64,000 nt of DNA from Buttiauxella agrestis ATCC 33320 (GTDB taxonomy: Bacteria > Pseudomonadota > Gammaproteobacteria > Enterobacterales > Enterobacteriaceae). The DNA lies in assembly GCA_024169445.1 (NCBI GenBank), contig JALKFA010000001.1, positions 3,968,001 to 4,032,000 of the forward strand, written 5' to 3'. The position numbers were made by a program, and so were the translations under genes. A model generated the notes under the pieces. That model was not told the DNA's origin, ran no database searches, and saw nothing but the letters and a program-made list of their open reading frames with translations. Below, in pieces: positions 19,067-28,300 of the stretch; within the stretch, counting starts at the first letter, position 1, and every line of letters begins with the position of its first letter.

Positions 19067-20655
19067 TAACTTAACCTCTGTGATGTATTCGAATTTAATG
19101 CTGAAGCCTTTTTCAACGATGGTGCTGCAGGCTTGTTACGATTGAGATAACCAATATTGTTGTTGCCCCATAGCGAGTCATATGGCATGCCTGCCAGCAG
19201 TTCTACAGTCGCTCGCGCTTCTGGGGTAATTGCTTCCGGCACCGCGCGGCCAGCCTCACGCATCTTCGCTGTTTCTTCACGTAGCACACTGTGAGTTTGC
19301 ATATTCAATTTAAAGCGTAAGGAAATTAAGAAACCGCAAATCAGTACCGCGACCGTACCAAAACTCAGAATCATTAAAATGGTATGGCTTACCGCAGGTG
19401 GCTGCGTGGTCTGCCCGGAAACAAAACCGGAAAACTGCATCACAATACCCACCAGCATCACCGCACCAGCCTGAGAGGCTTTACGCGTCAGAGTCATAAT
19501 CCCGGCGAAGATACCTTCACGGCGTTGGCCGGTAATAACTTCGTCCACATCTGCAATGTAAGTGTAGATGTTCCACGGTACGTAGTTGATACCGCCGCGG
19601 CCCAGACCAGCAAGTGCAGAAACCAGCAACAGCAACGAGAAGACGTCGCTTAAACCGGCGTAATACAGCACCGCGAAAGAAATGGAGCTCATACCGAACA
19701 ATGTCACCACTAAACGGTAAGAAGGTGCCGGGCCGTACTTAATACACAGCGGGATCATGCCGATAACCGCGACAAATTGCAGAATGGCCATCGTACCCAT
19801 CAGGCTGGATGCCATCGCTGCACTTTGCATCAACACAAACACCACGTAATAGGTAAACACGGCGTTGAACACGTCCTGCGCGATGTAGCCGCCCAGATAC
19901 ATACCGAGGTGTTGACGGAAAATCTTCACTCGCAACGTTGAGGTAAGCTCAACGTTCAGACGTTTCATACTCTGAGCAAAGGTCAGGTTTTTCTTCTCTT
20001 CTTCGGCGCGCAGTGCGGCTTCCGTCCACTCGCTACGCGGGCGTTCCCAGGTAAAGAACCACACCAGAGTCAGTACAATTGCGCAGATTGAAGCGAAGAC
20101 CAGGCTTGAGTAGAAGAAGGAAATCGCGTTGTCTTTACCAAAGTGACTTAACAGAATACCCGGCAGGAATGCGGCAAGAATTGCCGACAACTGTGCCATT
20201 GAGATACGCGCACCGGAGAATTTCGTTTTCTGCTTAAAGTCATCTGTCATTTCCGGTACCAGTGTTTCGTAAGGCACCAGAATCATGGTGTAGACCACGT
20301 CAAAAATCAGATAGGTTACCAGGTAATACCAGTAACTCATCTCACCAACCCACATGAAGCTGTAGCTGAAGACTAATGGGATGCCGAGCAGAATAAAGAA
20401 CTTACGGCGACCGAAACGTTTACCAAGCCAGGTTGAACCAAAGTTATCGGTCAGAAAGCCCATCAACGGACTGACGACCGCATCAAGCACGCGGGCCAGG
20501 GCGAAAATGAATGTCGCCTCAATCGGTGTCAGTCCACAGAAAGTAGTATAGAAATAGAGTAGCCATGCAGCGGTCAACGCAGTTGTGCCTGCACCAAGAA
20601 AGTCGCCCGATCCATAGGCAAGATAGTTTGCTAATCCAATCTTACGTGTTTTCAT
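19066..20655 (-). CDS. GPH-family oligosaccharide:cation symporter (RhiT-like)
   Basis: A polytopic protein of 529 residues from the ATG at 20655 (a TTG at 20664 is also in frame). The N-terminus Leu-Ala-Asn-Tyr-Leu-Ala-Tyr-Gly-Ser-Gly-Asp-Phe and the Asp-Ala-Val-Val-Ser-Pro-Leu-Met-Gly segment are typical of the glycoside-pentoside-hexuronide family. Pairing with a GH105 hydrolase indicates uptake of rhamnogalacturonan-derived oligosaccharides, as for Dickeya RhiT. A C-terminal polar tail of about 80 residues follows the last membrane segment. Confidence 0.83.
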   Translation of the reverse strand: MKTRKIGLANYLAYGSGDFLGAGTTALTAAWLLYFYTTFCGLTPIEATFIFALARVLDAVVSPLMGFLTDNFGSTWLGKRFGRRKFFILLGIPLVFSYSFMWVGEMSYWYYLVTYLIFDVVYTMILVPYETLVPEMTDDFKQKTKFSGARISMAQLSAILAAFLPGILLSHFGKDNAISFFYSSLVFASICAIVLTLVWFFTWERPRSEWTEAALRAEEEKKNLTFAQSMKRLNVELTSTLRVKIFRQHLGMYLGGYIAQDVFNAVFTYYVVFVLMQSAAMASSLMGTMAILQFVAVIGMIPLCIKYGPAPSYRLVVTLFGMSSISFAVLYYAGLSDVFSLLLLVSALAGLGRGGINYVPWNIYTYIADVDEVITGQRREGIFAGIMTLTRKASQAGAVMLVGIVMQFSGFVSGQTTQPPAVSHTILMILSFGTVAVLICGFLISLRFKLNMQTHSVLREETAKMREAGRAVPEAITPEARATVELLAGMPYDSLWGNNNIGYLNRNKPAAPSLKKASALNSNTSQRLS

Positions 20656-20835
20656 TGCCGTCAAACCCCGTTGCTTTTGTTATAAGAGATTGCTCGTTCT
20701 GGCGCCTTTTGGTGCCTGCGAGAATCTTAGGAAGCTAAGGTAAAATGACCCGGCAATTGAAACCTTTCCATTTTTGCCATGCCCTGGCGGATATTGGCAA
20801 AATCACAAAGAGTCCTGGCACCTGCCTCACCATTT

Positions 20836-20854
20836 TATAAAACAATGGTTTATT
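20836..20854. promoter_or_regulatory. KdgR-like operator upstream of the RhiT-like gene
   Basis: TATAAAACAATGGTTTATT agrees at 17 of 19 positions with the KdgR consensus AATRAAACANYGTTTYATT as I recall it. It lies about 180 bases before the transporter start. KdgR represses pectin catabolism genes in enterobacteria. Confidence 0.55.
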
Positions 20855-20892
20855 TTTATCAAAAGAGAGTGTTAGAAATGAGGTGCTGAAAG

Positions 20893-20917
20893 GAAAAAAC
20901 CGCACAAAATGCGGCTT
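20893..20917 (-). terminator. Terminator of the flhBAE operon
   Basis: On the minus strand GCCGCA-TTTTG-TGCGGT is followed by a run of U residues, just after the flhE stop. Confidence 0.8.
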
Positions 20918-20923
20918 TGAGGG

Positions 20924-21319
20924 TTAATGATAATTTACGATAACCTGATTACTACGGACCTTTAGTGGCGGAAAAAGGGAACCACCACCGGGTACTTCCC
21001 AGACAAAACGCAGCGGTTCATTTGCCGCCACATTGGTTAACCCGCGCGTATTACCACTCTGCCCTTCTATCTCAACGCAGCGCGACAACGAGCATAATCT
21101 GACCAGCAATCCTGCGGGCGTTGGCCCAATCAACTCATAGCGCCAGGCGACCATTGTCATCACGCCACTTACCGCTTGTGACGGAGCCAACGCACGCGAT
21201 GACGCAGCAACTCCGCGGTGGCTGAGTGTCGCACCCACGCCACTTGCCTGCCATGCCCCTTCGCCTGCGGCATGGGCCATAAAGGGTAAAAATATGAGCA
21301 TCCACCAGCGGCCCATCAT
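20924..21319 (-). CDS. flhE: Flagellar protein FlhE
   Basis: A 131-residue protein (E. coli 130) with an N-terminal signal peptide ending near Met-Ala-His-Ala-Ala. It is a periplasmic accessory of the flagellar export system, proposed to prevent proton leakage through the type III gate. Two Cys residues about 13 apart in the middle could form a disulfide. Its start overlaps the flhA stop by four bases. Confidence 0.92.
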   Translation of the reverse strand: MMGRWWMLIFLPFMAHAAGEGAWQASGVGATLSHRGVAASSRALAPSQAVSGVMTMVAWRYELIGPTPAGLLVRLCSLSRCVEIEGQSGNTRGLTNVAANEPLRFVWEVPGGGSLFPPLKVRSNQVIVNYH

Positions 21320-23397
21320 TTCGCTCCGATAGTCGCAGTCATACGGATGTTACGATTTTCCGAAAGCTCAAGGCTGGAAAGCACCATTAATTGCGGCAGG
21401 CTACGGCGCAAGAAGCGCGCCAGTAGTGGGCGCAATGCGTGGTTGACCAACAACACTGGCGGTGCGCCGAGCATTTCCTGGCGCTTCAGGGCATCCTGAG
21501 CCTGCTCTAGCAGACGATCCGCAAGCCCCGGTTCAAGCCCACCGCCACCTTGCAACGCCTGCAATAACAAGCGTTCCAGCGCTGCATCAAGGCCAATAAC
21601 CTGGACTTCGCCATTCCCCGGGAACCACTGTTGGGTAATCGCGCGGCCAAGTGCGACACGCACCACTGCGGTTAACTCATGTGGGTCACTCTGCACTGGC
21701 GCGTGCTCCGCGAGGGTTTCCAGAATGGTGCGCATATCGCGAATAGGGACTTTTTCAGCCAGCAAGTTTTGCAGCACTTTATGCAGTGTGGTCAGCGTCA
21801 CCACCCCAGGCACCAGATCTTCGGTTAGCTTAGGCATTTCTTGCGAGACACGGTCGAGCAATTGCTGCGCTTCCTGGCGGCCAAACAACTCAGGGGCAAA
21901 CTGTCCAATCAGATGATTCAGGTGGGTAGCGACGACGGTACTGGCTTCCACCACTGTAAAGCCCTGAATCTGCGCCTGCTCTTTTAAGGCGCTTTCAATC
22001 CAGGTGGCCGCAAGACCAAAGGCAGGATCGGTGGTCGTTTCGCCCGGCAGCGTACCTGCTGCAGTACCAGGGTTGATGGCGAGCCAACGACCCGGATAAG
22101 CATCACCGCTACCAATTTCGACGCCTTTCATCAGAATGCGATAACGCGCTGGCGGCAAATCCATGTTGTCACGGATATGCACCACCGGCGGCAGAAAGCC
22201 CATATCTTGCGCGAATTTCTTACGGATACTGCGGATACGCCCTAACAACTCGCCGTCTTGCTGGAAATCGACCATCGGGATCAAGCGATAACCGACTTCC
22301 ATTCCCAGCGAGTCTTCGAGCTGAACATCATTCCACGTCGCTTCAACTGCCTGCGGGTTTTCTTGCGGTTTCACGGGAGCCGCTGGCGCTGCAGGTGACT
22401 CCATCTGTCGGCCACGCATCCACCAGGCCAAAGCCAGCAATGCTGCGGTGAACAGCAAGAAGACGAAGTTAGGCATTCCAGGCACCATGCCGAGCAGCCC
22501 TAACACGGCCGCACTGAGCATCATCACTCGCGGGTTGTTGAACAGTTGGGTCACCATCTGCTCGCCGACGTCTTGATCGGTTGCCACGCGGGTCACAATG
22601 ACGCCTGCCGCCGTTGAGATAACCAGTGCTGGAATCTGCGCGACCAAACCATCACCAATGGTCAGTAGCGTATAGCTTTCTGCCGCAGCACCCACAGCCA
22701 TATCATGTTGCAGGACACCCACCAACAAGCCACCGACCACGTTAATCACCATGATCATCAGACCGGCTACGGCATCACCACGTACGAACTTACTGGCACC
22801 GTCCATCGAGCCGTAAAAATCCGCCTCCTGAGTCACTTCAGAACGGCGTTTTTTGGCCTCTTCTTCACCAATCAACCCGGCATTCAGGTCGGCATCAATC
22901 GCCATCTGCTTACCTGGCATGCCATCCAACACAAAACGTGCCCCCACTTCGGCAATGCGCCCGGCACCTTTGGTGATAACCATAAAGTTGATGATAACGA
23001 GGATGATGAACACCACGATACCGATGGCAAAGTTCCCACCCACCAGGAAGTGGCCGAAGGCTTCAACGACTTTACCCGCCGCCGCACCACCGGTGTGACC
23101 ATCCATCAAAATGATACGCGTGGAAGCCACGTTCAGCGCCAGGCGCAATAACGTGGTAAACAGCAAAATGGTCGGGAAGGCGGCAAACTCCAGGGTCTTC
23201 TGGGTGAACATTGCCACCAACAGCACCATGATGGACAGCGCGATGTTAAAGGTGAACAGCAAATCCAGTACAAACGCGGGGAGCGGCAGCACCATCATCG
23301 ACAAGATCAGCAGGATAAGTATCGGCCCGGCAAGAATTTGCCATTGCCCTGATTTCATTGTGGCAGGCAGACGCAACGTAGCGAGCAAATTAGCCAT
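21316..23397 (-). CDS. flhA: Flagellar export gate protein FlhA
   Basis: FlhA is the large inner membrane gate protein of the flagellar type III export apparatus and docks chaperone-substrate complexes in its cytoplasmic ring. From ATG 23397 it has 693 residues (E. coli 692); the frame opens upstream at 23418 but that part overlaps flhB. The N-terminal half contains eight hydrophobic segments and the conserved FHIPEP region with Asp-Gly-Met-Pro-Gly-Lys-Gln-Met-Ala-Ile-Asp. The C-terminal domain begins after about residue 330. It overlaps the end of flhB by eight bases. Confidence 0.98.
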   Translation of the reverse strand: MANLLATLRLPATMKSGQWQILAGPILILLILSMMVLPLPAFVLDLLFTFNIALSIMVLLVAMFTQKTLEFAAFPTILLFTTLLRLALNVASTRIILMDGHTGGAAAGKVVEAFGHFLVGGNFAIGIVVFIILVIINFMVITKGAGRIAEVGARFVLDGMPGKQMAIDADLNAGLIGEEEAKKRRSEVTQEADFYGSMDGASKFVRGDAVAGLMIMVINVVGGLLVGVLQHDMAVGAAAESYTLLTIGDGLVAQIPALVISTAAGVIVTRVATDQDVGEQMVTQLFNNPRVMMLSAAVLGLLGMVPGMPNFVFLLFTAALLALAWWMRGRQMESPAAPAAPVKPQENPQAVEATWNDVQLEDSLGMEVGYRLIPMVDFQQDGELLGRIRSIRKKFAQDMGFLPPVVHIRDNMDLPPARYRILMKGVEIGSGDAYPGRWLAINPGTAAGTLPGETTTDPAFGLAATWIESALKEQAQIQGFTVVEASTVVATHLNHLIGQFAPELFGRQEAQQLLDRVSQEMPKLTEDLVPGVVTLTTLHKVLQNLLAEKVPIRDMRTILETLAEHAPVQSDPHELTAVVRVALGRAITQQWFPGNGEVQVIGLDAALERLLLQALQGGGGLEPGLADRLLEQAQDALKRQEMLGAPPVLLVNHALRPLLARFLRRSLPQLMVLSSLELSENRNIRMTATIGAK

Positions 23398-24541
23398 CGG
23401 AGTCCTTCTCGTTTGCAAAGTCCAGTGCTTCAGGCACCGGAAGATTTTCAGGTTTTTTCGGGATTAAACCACCAGCGACACGCCAGCGTCGAAGTTGCCA
23501 TACCCACGCCAGCACTTCTGCCACGGCGGAATACAACTGACCGGGAATTTGTTGACCAATTTCCGCGTGGCGATATAACGCACGTGCCAGCGGAGGCGCT
23601 TCCAGCATCGGAATACGGTGTTCGTTGCCAATTTCACGGATACGCAGAGCAACCAAACCCGCACCTTTCGCCAGAACTTTGGGCGCACTCATTTTGTTTT
23701 CGTCGTACTGCAACGCCACGGAATAGTGTGTGGGGTTGGTGACAATCACATCGGCCTTTGGGACATCAGCCATCATGCGGCGGCGCGCAATTGCCCGCTG
23801 CTGCTGACGTATACGGCCTTTTACGTGCGGGTCACCTTCTTGCTGCTTAAATTCGTCGCGGATATCCTGGCGGCTCATGCGCAATTTTTTCAGGTTGCTG
23901 AAAATCTGGAAAAACACGTCAAAGCCAACCATTGGCGTCAACCCCAGCACAATCAACATGCCGCACACCGCCACCATATTTAGCGCGTGGCCTAACGCCG
24001 CCAACGGAGGTTCACTCATCAGCCGCATCATTTCCGGCCATTTGTGCAGCAAATACCAGGCCGTGACACTGCCCACCAAAATGGCTTTCAGGATGGCTTT
24101 GAGTAATTCAGCTCCGGCTTGTGCGGAAAACATGCGCCCTAACCCAGCGATCGGGTTCATTTTGCTGAACTTAAACTGTATTGATTTGCCACTAAATAAC
24201 AGACCGCCCAGCAGCATCGGTGCGGCAATGGCCACAATCACCAAACCAAAAATCAATGGTAACAATGCCCACACCGCCTGTTTAATCAACAAACTGATCT
24301 GGCCGACGATAAGATTTGGGTCGTTAATTATGCTGTGGTCAAAGTGCAAACCAGCTGACAACATCGCAGCCAGTTGCCGTGCCAGTGGTTCTCCTCCCAG
24401 CCAGATAATGCTGATTCCCACCAGCAGCATCAGCAGTGAGGTTAATTCACGGGAACGTGGGATCTGCCCATCTTCGCGAGCTTTTTCAAGTCGGTGGGGT
24501 GTGGGTGCTTCTGTTTTATCGTCGTCGCTTTCTTCAGACAC
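23390..24541 (-). CDS. flhB: Flagellar export specificity switch FlhB
   Basis: FlhB is the autocleaving switch protein of the flagellar export apparatus. It has 383 residues (E. coli 382), four hydrophobic segments in the first 210 residues and the autocleavage motif Asn-Pro-Thr-His near residue 270. The charged N-terminus Met-Ser-Glu-Glu-Ser-Asp-Asp-Asp-Lys-Thr-Glu is typical. First gene of flhBAE, expected to be under FlhDC control. In E. coli cheZ is directly upstream; here about 10 kb of other genes intervene. Confidence 0.98.
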   Translation of the reverse strand: MSEESDDDKTEAPTPHRLEKAREDGQIPRSRELTSLLMLLVGISIIWLGGEPLARQLAAMLSAGLHFDHSIINDPNLIVGQISLLIKQAVWALLPLIFGLVIVAIAAPMLLGGLLFSGKSIQFKFSKMNPIAGLGRMFSAQAGAELLKAILKAILVGSVTAWYLLHKWPEMMRLMSEPPLAALGHALNMVAVCGMLIVLGLTPMVGFDVFFQIFSNLKKLRMSRQDIRDEFKQQEGDPHVKGRIRQQQRAIARRRMMADVPKADVIVTNPTHYSVALQYDENKMSAPKVLAKGAGLVALRIREIGNEHRIPMLEAPPLARALYRHAEIGQQIPGQLYSAVAEVLAWVWQLRRWRVAGGLIPKKPENLPVPEALDFANEKDSDG

Positions 24542-24680
24542 CGCAACAATCTCATGGCCGCAATTACCAGCACAGCATGCCAGAGGGGGATAAAGCTAAT
24601 GGGAGGAAAACGGGGGGATTTGTGGGTTTGTTTGCGGCGTTAACGGTGGTGCGATGAATTTGAGACAGGTAATTTTAGGG

Positions 24681-24718
24681 GATGATTGCCGGTAGCGAGT
24701 GGGCTACCGACAATCATC
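24681..24718. terminator. Long inverted repeat after the LuxR-type gene
   Basis: GATGATTG...CAATCATC encloses GGTAGC...GCTACC, giving a 14-bp stem interrupted by a 2-by-2 mismatch and a six-base loop. It begins ten bases past the LuxR gene stop on the minus strand. No U-run, so it may be a terminator or mRNA-stabilising hairpin. Confidence 0.45.
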
Positions 24719-24727
24719 ATTAATTCA

Positions 24728-25312
24728 TTATGCGACTGATTGTTGCGAGGCTAATAACAACTCTTTATTCATCATCAAGAAAATACGTCCCTTTTGCATT
24801 AATTCAACATTGCTTGAAATACCCATTTTCTTCATTGCGCTTCGTTTGTGGTGGCTGACTGTTTTAAAACTTTTATTCATTGATTTTGCAATACACATGA
24901 CCGATATTCCCTGAACATACAAAGACGTCACTCTTGTCTCACTGGGACTCAGTTTATTTGTGTTAGCCACCTGGCGGCGCGAAACCAATAACTCCCTAAG
25001 GGTCGGATTAATAAAGTCAGCCAATGATTTACGAATCATATTCAACGCGACATCAAAGCGCCCAAAGGAGATGTGGCCCGGCAGCATCAACGAAGAGAAG
25101 AAACCCAGCAATGCCTCGCGGGCAAAGACTATCACACGCTCAGACTTACAGTTGAGTAGCATGGTGAGTTCAATTTCATTAAGCCATGTTTTTTCGAAAA
25201 CAAATACCGACAGACCACCATCAGAATAATGACTATTTTTAATGCAACCAATAATAGAACACACCGCTTCCCTAACATAGTAGTTATCGCAATAGACAGA
25301 GATATTATCCAT
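24728..25312 (-). CDS. LuxR-type regulator of the RcsA/BglJ kind
   Basis: A 194-residue protein with a C-terminal LuxR helix-turn-helix (about 118-178): Leu-Ser-Pro-Ser-Glu-Thr-Arg-Val, then Ile-Ala-Lys-Ser-Met-Asn-Lys-Ser-Phe-Lys-Thr-Val-Ser-His-His-Lys. The N-terminal domain lacks the Asp-Asp/Asp/Lys phosphorylation pattern of response regulators, as in RcsA and BglJ, which act as partners of RcsB. It lies about 50 bases downstream of the giant autotransporter gene, after that gene's terminator. A role in controlling the autotransporter or flagella is inferred from position only. Confidence 0.75.
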   Translation of the reverse strand: MDNISVYCDNYYVREAVCSIIGCIKNSHYSDGGLSVFVFEKTWLNEIELTMLLNCKSERVIVFAREALLGFFSSLMLPGHISFGRFDVALNMIRKSLADFINPTLRELLVSRRQVANTNKLSPSETRVTSLYVQGISVMCIAKSMNKSFKTVSHHKRSAMKKMGISSNVELMQKGRIFLMMNKELLLASQQSVA

Positions 25313-25326
25313 TTTATGACTCTTCC

Positions 25327-25353
25327 GAAAAAGGGGAGGCTACCCTCCCCTTT
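25327..25353 (-). terminator. Terminator of the autotransporter gene
   Basis: On the minus strand AAGGGGAGG-GTAG-CCTCCCCTT followed by U residues forms a strong hairpin 12 bases after the autotransporter stop. Confidence 0.88.
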
Positions 25354-25365
25354 ATTGAGTGACAG

Positions 25366-28300
25366 TTATTTGAAGTTATATTTAATGCCGATCATCGCAG
25401 AGGCATCGCTATAACCTTTATCACCGACCTGGTTTGTGACATTGCCCCAGACATTGAGGTTGTTATTAATTTGTCCCTCAACACCGACTTTCAATTCAGC
25501 AATGTTTTTTGTCCCCGTCATTGAGGAAGACACATCATTCATCACCGCACCAAAGTTATTGGTATTGTGGATCCAGTTGGCCTCGATAAATGGCTCAAAC
25601 TCACGGTCTTTACCATTATCAATTTGGTTATGGCTTTTGAGATACGCCCTGACGCCCAAACGCGTCATCACGTTGCCATCGCCCTGGGACTCCACATGAG
25701 TACCATTCGCTTCGGTATGTTGATCCGCTTTAACGCCCATCCAGATAGCCTGCGCCTGCGGTTGAACATACACCTTGTTGGTGGTGCCTTTACTGCCTTT
25801 GAATTCGCCAGTTTTAAAGGTATATCCGGTCTCAACCGAGGCCGTTAAACCATCAGACTTGTAGGATTCAGAAGCTAATTCGTCACCCTTAACACTGTTA
25901 TTAAACCAGTTGTACTGTGCCCAGCTATCAACATATGCCCCGGTGTTTTCCGCTTCATTGGCAAGCCAGGTGCCGTAAACCCCAACGCTATAACCGTTGA
26001 CTGAGCCATCCGCACGGTAGTTTGTGACGGACGAACGGGTATTGCTTTGGTTATTACCGTAACCGGCCATCACGCCAAGATGGGTACGGTTCTCGCCTTC
26101 CGTACCCCACTGCGCAATGTCGCCACCCATTTGTAAAACGTAGCGGTTGCTTTGCGTTTTTAATTGGCCCGAGTCATCACGGAACCCTGTGTGACCACCA
26201 ATGTTACGCATCCACATGCTGGTGACGTTGGTTTCACCCGTCAGCGCATCCACATAGTTTGTCTCTCCCAAACGATCGTGGAGAGTGGTAATAAACATGG
26301 TATTCGCCGCTGCAATATTAGCGGTATACGCTCCGGCTTCCGGACGCACTATCGGACTGTCTGAATGCGCCGGATCGACTGGCGTATCAGGGGAAACCGG
26401 TGTATCCGGATTATCAGGAGTGAAAGGAGCCGGAGCCTGAGACGCCAGGTACCAGTTGCCATCCGCTTGTCCTTTATTCAGGAAGTAGTCGTATGCCCCA
26501 GCGACCGCACGCCCCTGCAAGGTGAAATCACCTTGTGATGCCCCGCCCACCTGCACCACTTCAATCCCTTTTTCGGTCAGCGCGCCATTACCGCCAAGGT
26601 TCGTGACCTGGACACTCGTACTGCCAGAAGTATCCCCTGTCACCACCAGTTTATCGGTCACTGAGTTGTCATCACCCAGCACGGTATTTAACGCAAGCAG
26701 CCCATTGTCACCGTTGTAATGACCATTGACGATCAATGTGTTACCAGCAGTAGCGCCCGCCAGATTTATCTCACCCTGGTTATTAAGATCCCCGACGTTC
26801 AAAGTGCTGGCCGCCTGATTTTCATAGCCACTGAGCGCGTTGAGCGCCGCTAGCGTTCCCTGGTTGTTAACCGGTCCAGTGACTTCACCGTTACCGCCAA
26901 GCGCTGCTCCTGAGGCGATATTCACTCTGCCATTGCCGGATAACTTACCGTTTGCCTGTTCGTTACTGCCCAGTATCAGACGGCCATTTTGGACATCCGT
27001 GGTACCGCTGTAAGTCTGCTCGTTGTCGATAATTAGCGCGGCATTACCTGTTTTCTCAAGGGAACCGGTGCCCGTAATCACGTTGGATAATAACCAGTCG
27101 CTATCAGCCGTCAGATGCACAACACCGTTGTCCAACACGTCTGCATCACCGAGGTTTTCAGCCGCTGAAGCACGCAGGTCGCTGCCGCTGTCGACTGTGA
27201 ACTCCCCGGTAAAGGCGCTGTTATCCGCCGTGAGTGTGATATCTGAATTATCTTTTAACTCAACCGCCCCAGCACCTGCCAATTGCTTACTAAGTTGCCC
27301 AACTACAGCAGCATCGCTTGCCAGTTGTTTTGCAAAGGTTAAGCGGTCTTGTGCCGTTGCCAGAGTCACCGTGCCGGTATCACCAAAACCTGAAACATTA
27401 TTCAGCAGCGCCTGTGAACCGCCTTCCAGTGTGACATCTCCGCTAAAGCCGGTGTTGGCTCCGTTTACGGTCAATACGCTTGGGTCGATAACCAGCTTCC
27501 CGCTGCCGTTCAGAGTGCCAGCATTAATTGTCCCGCCATCGGTATCACCCGCTACCCGCTGGGTGTCCGAAATGGTGAGCTCGCTTCCGGCTGTTAACTG
27601 CAACTGGCTTGCCGCTGCGGTGTTTAGCGCCCCGACTTGCTGGCTGTGGCCCTGCATCTCGACGGCGGCATTTTCTTCAATGCGCAGGTCACGGGTTTGG
27701 CCTAACACACCGTCATTTGCCAGTTGCAACGTGCCGCTTTTAACCACGGTCTGCCCGGTATAGCTGTTATCCAGATTAGAAAGTGAAACCGCACCCGTTG
27801 GGCTATCGATATGCAAATCGCCCGAGCCGATAATTTTGGCGCTTAAATCACTGGCAGGGCCGCTCTTACCGTTGCTGTTAAGTACCAGCGCGTCGTCCCC
27901 AACGCTTTGTAATTCAACCTGCTTGAGGCCATAGTTGATATACAAACCGTCAGCGTTGTCGCCGCTGGTCAAGCGGTAATCCCACGTCCCTTTCGCCACC
28001 GTCGCACCCTGCTGGGTGATGTCCACGGTTACAGAGTCGGAGATAACGTTATCGTCCTGGTCTCTCAGCTCAAGATTGCCACCGCTTCCGCTTACCGAAC
28101 CTGCGCTATCGGCCAGTTTGACCAGCGTTTGTGCATCGTCTTGTTCCATCAGAGAAAGATGATTCTCCGGCAATGGATTATCGTTAATGGCTGAGGTCAA
28201 CGACACCGCTACGACACCCGGGCCGCTGATACCAAGGCTGTTTGTAGTATGAACGGTGTTCTCTGCCACCGACATGCCCGGGTTCAGCGCCCCAAATTTT

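Noticed and set aside
20760-20820. CRP site upstream of the RhiT-like gene
   Set aside because: Only one half-site (TCACA) is present; the other half does not match.
22705-23151. 148-codon plus-strand frame opposite flhA, and antisense frames over flhB, cheA and tap
   Set aside because: Shadow frames of highly conserved genes with no domains.
27023-27763. Long plus-strand frame opposite the autotransporter, and similar frames at 28409 and 29123
   Set aside because: Low-complexity Ser/Pro/Val-rich antisense translation of the Asn/Gly/Thr-rich passenger; no initiation signals.
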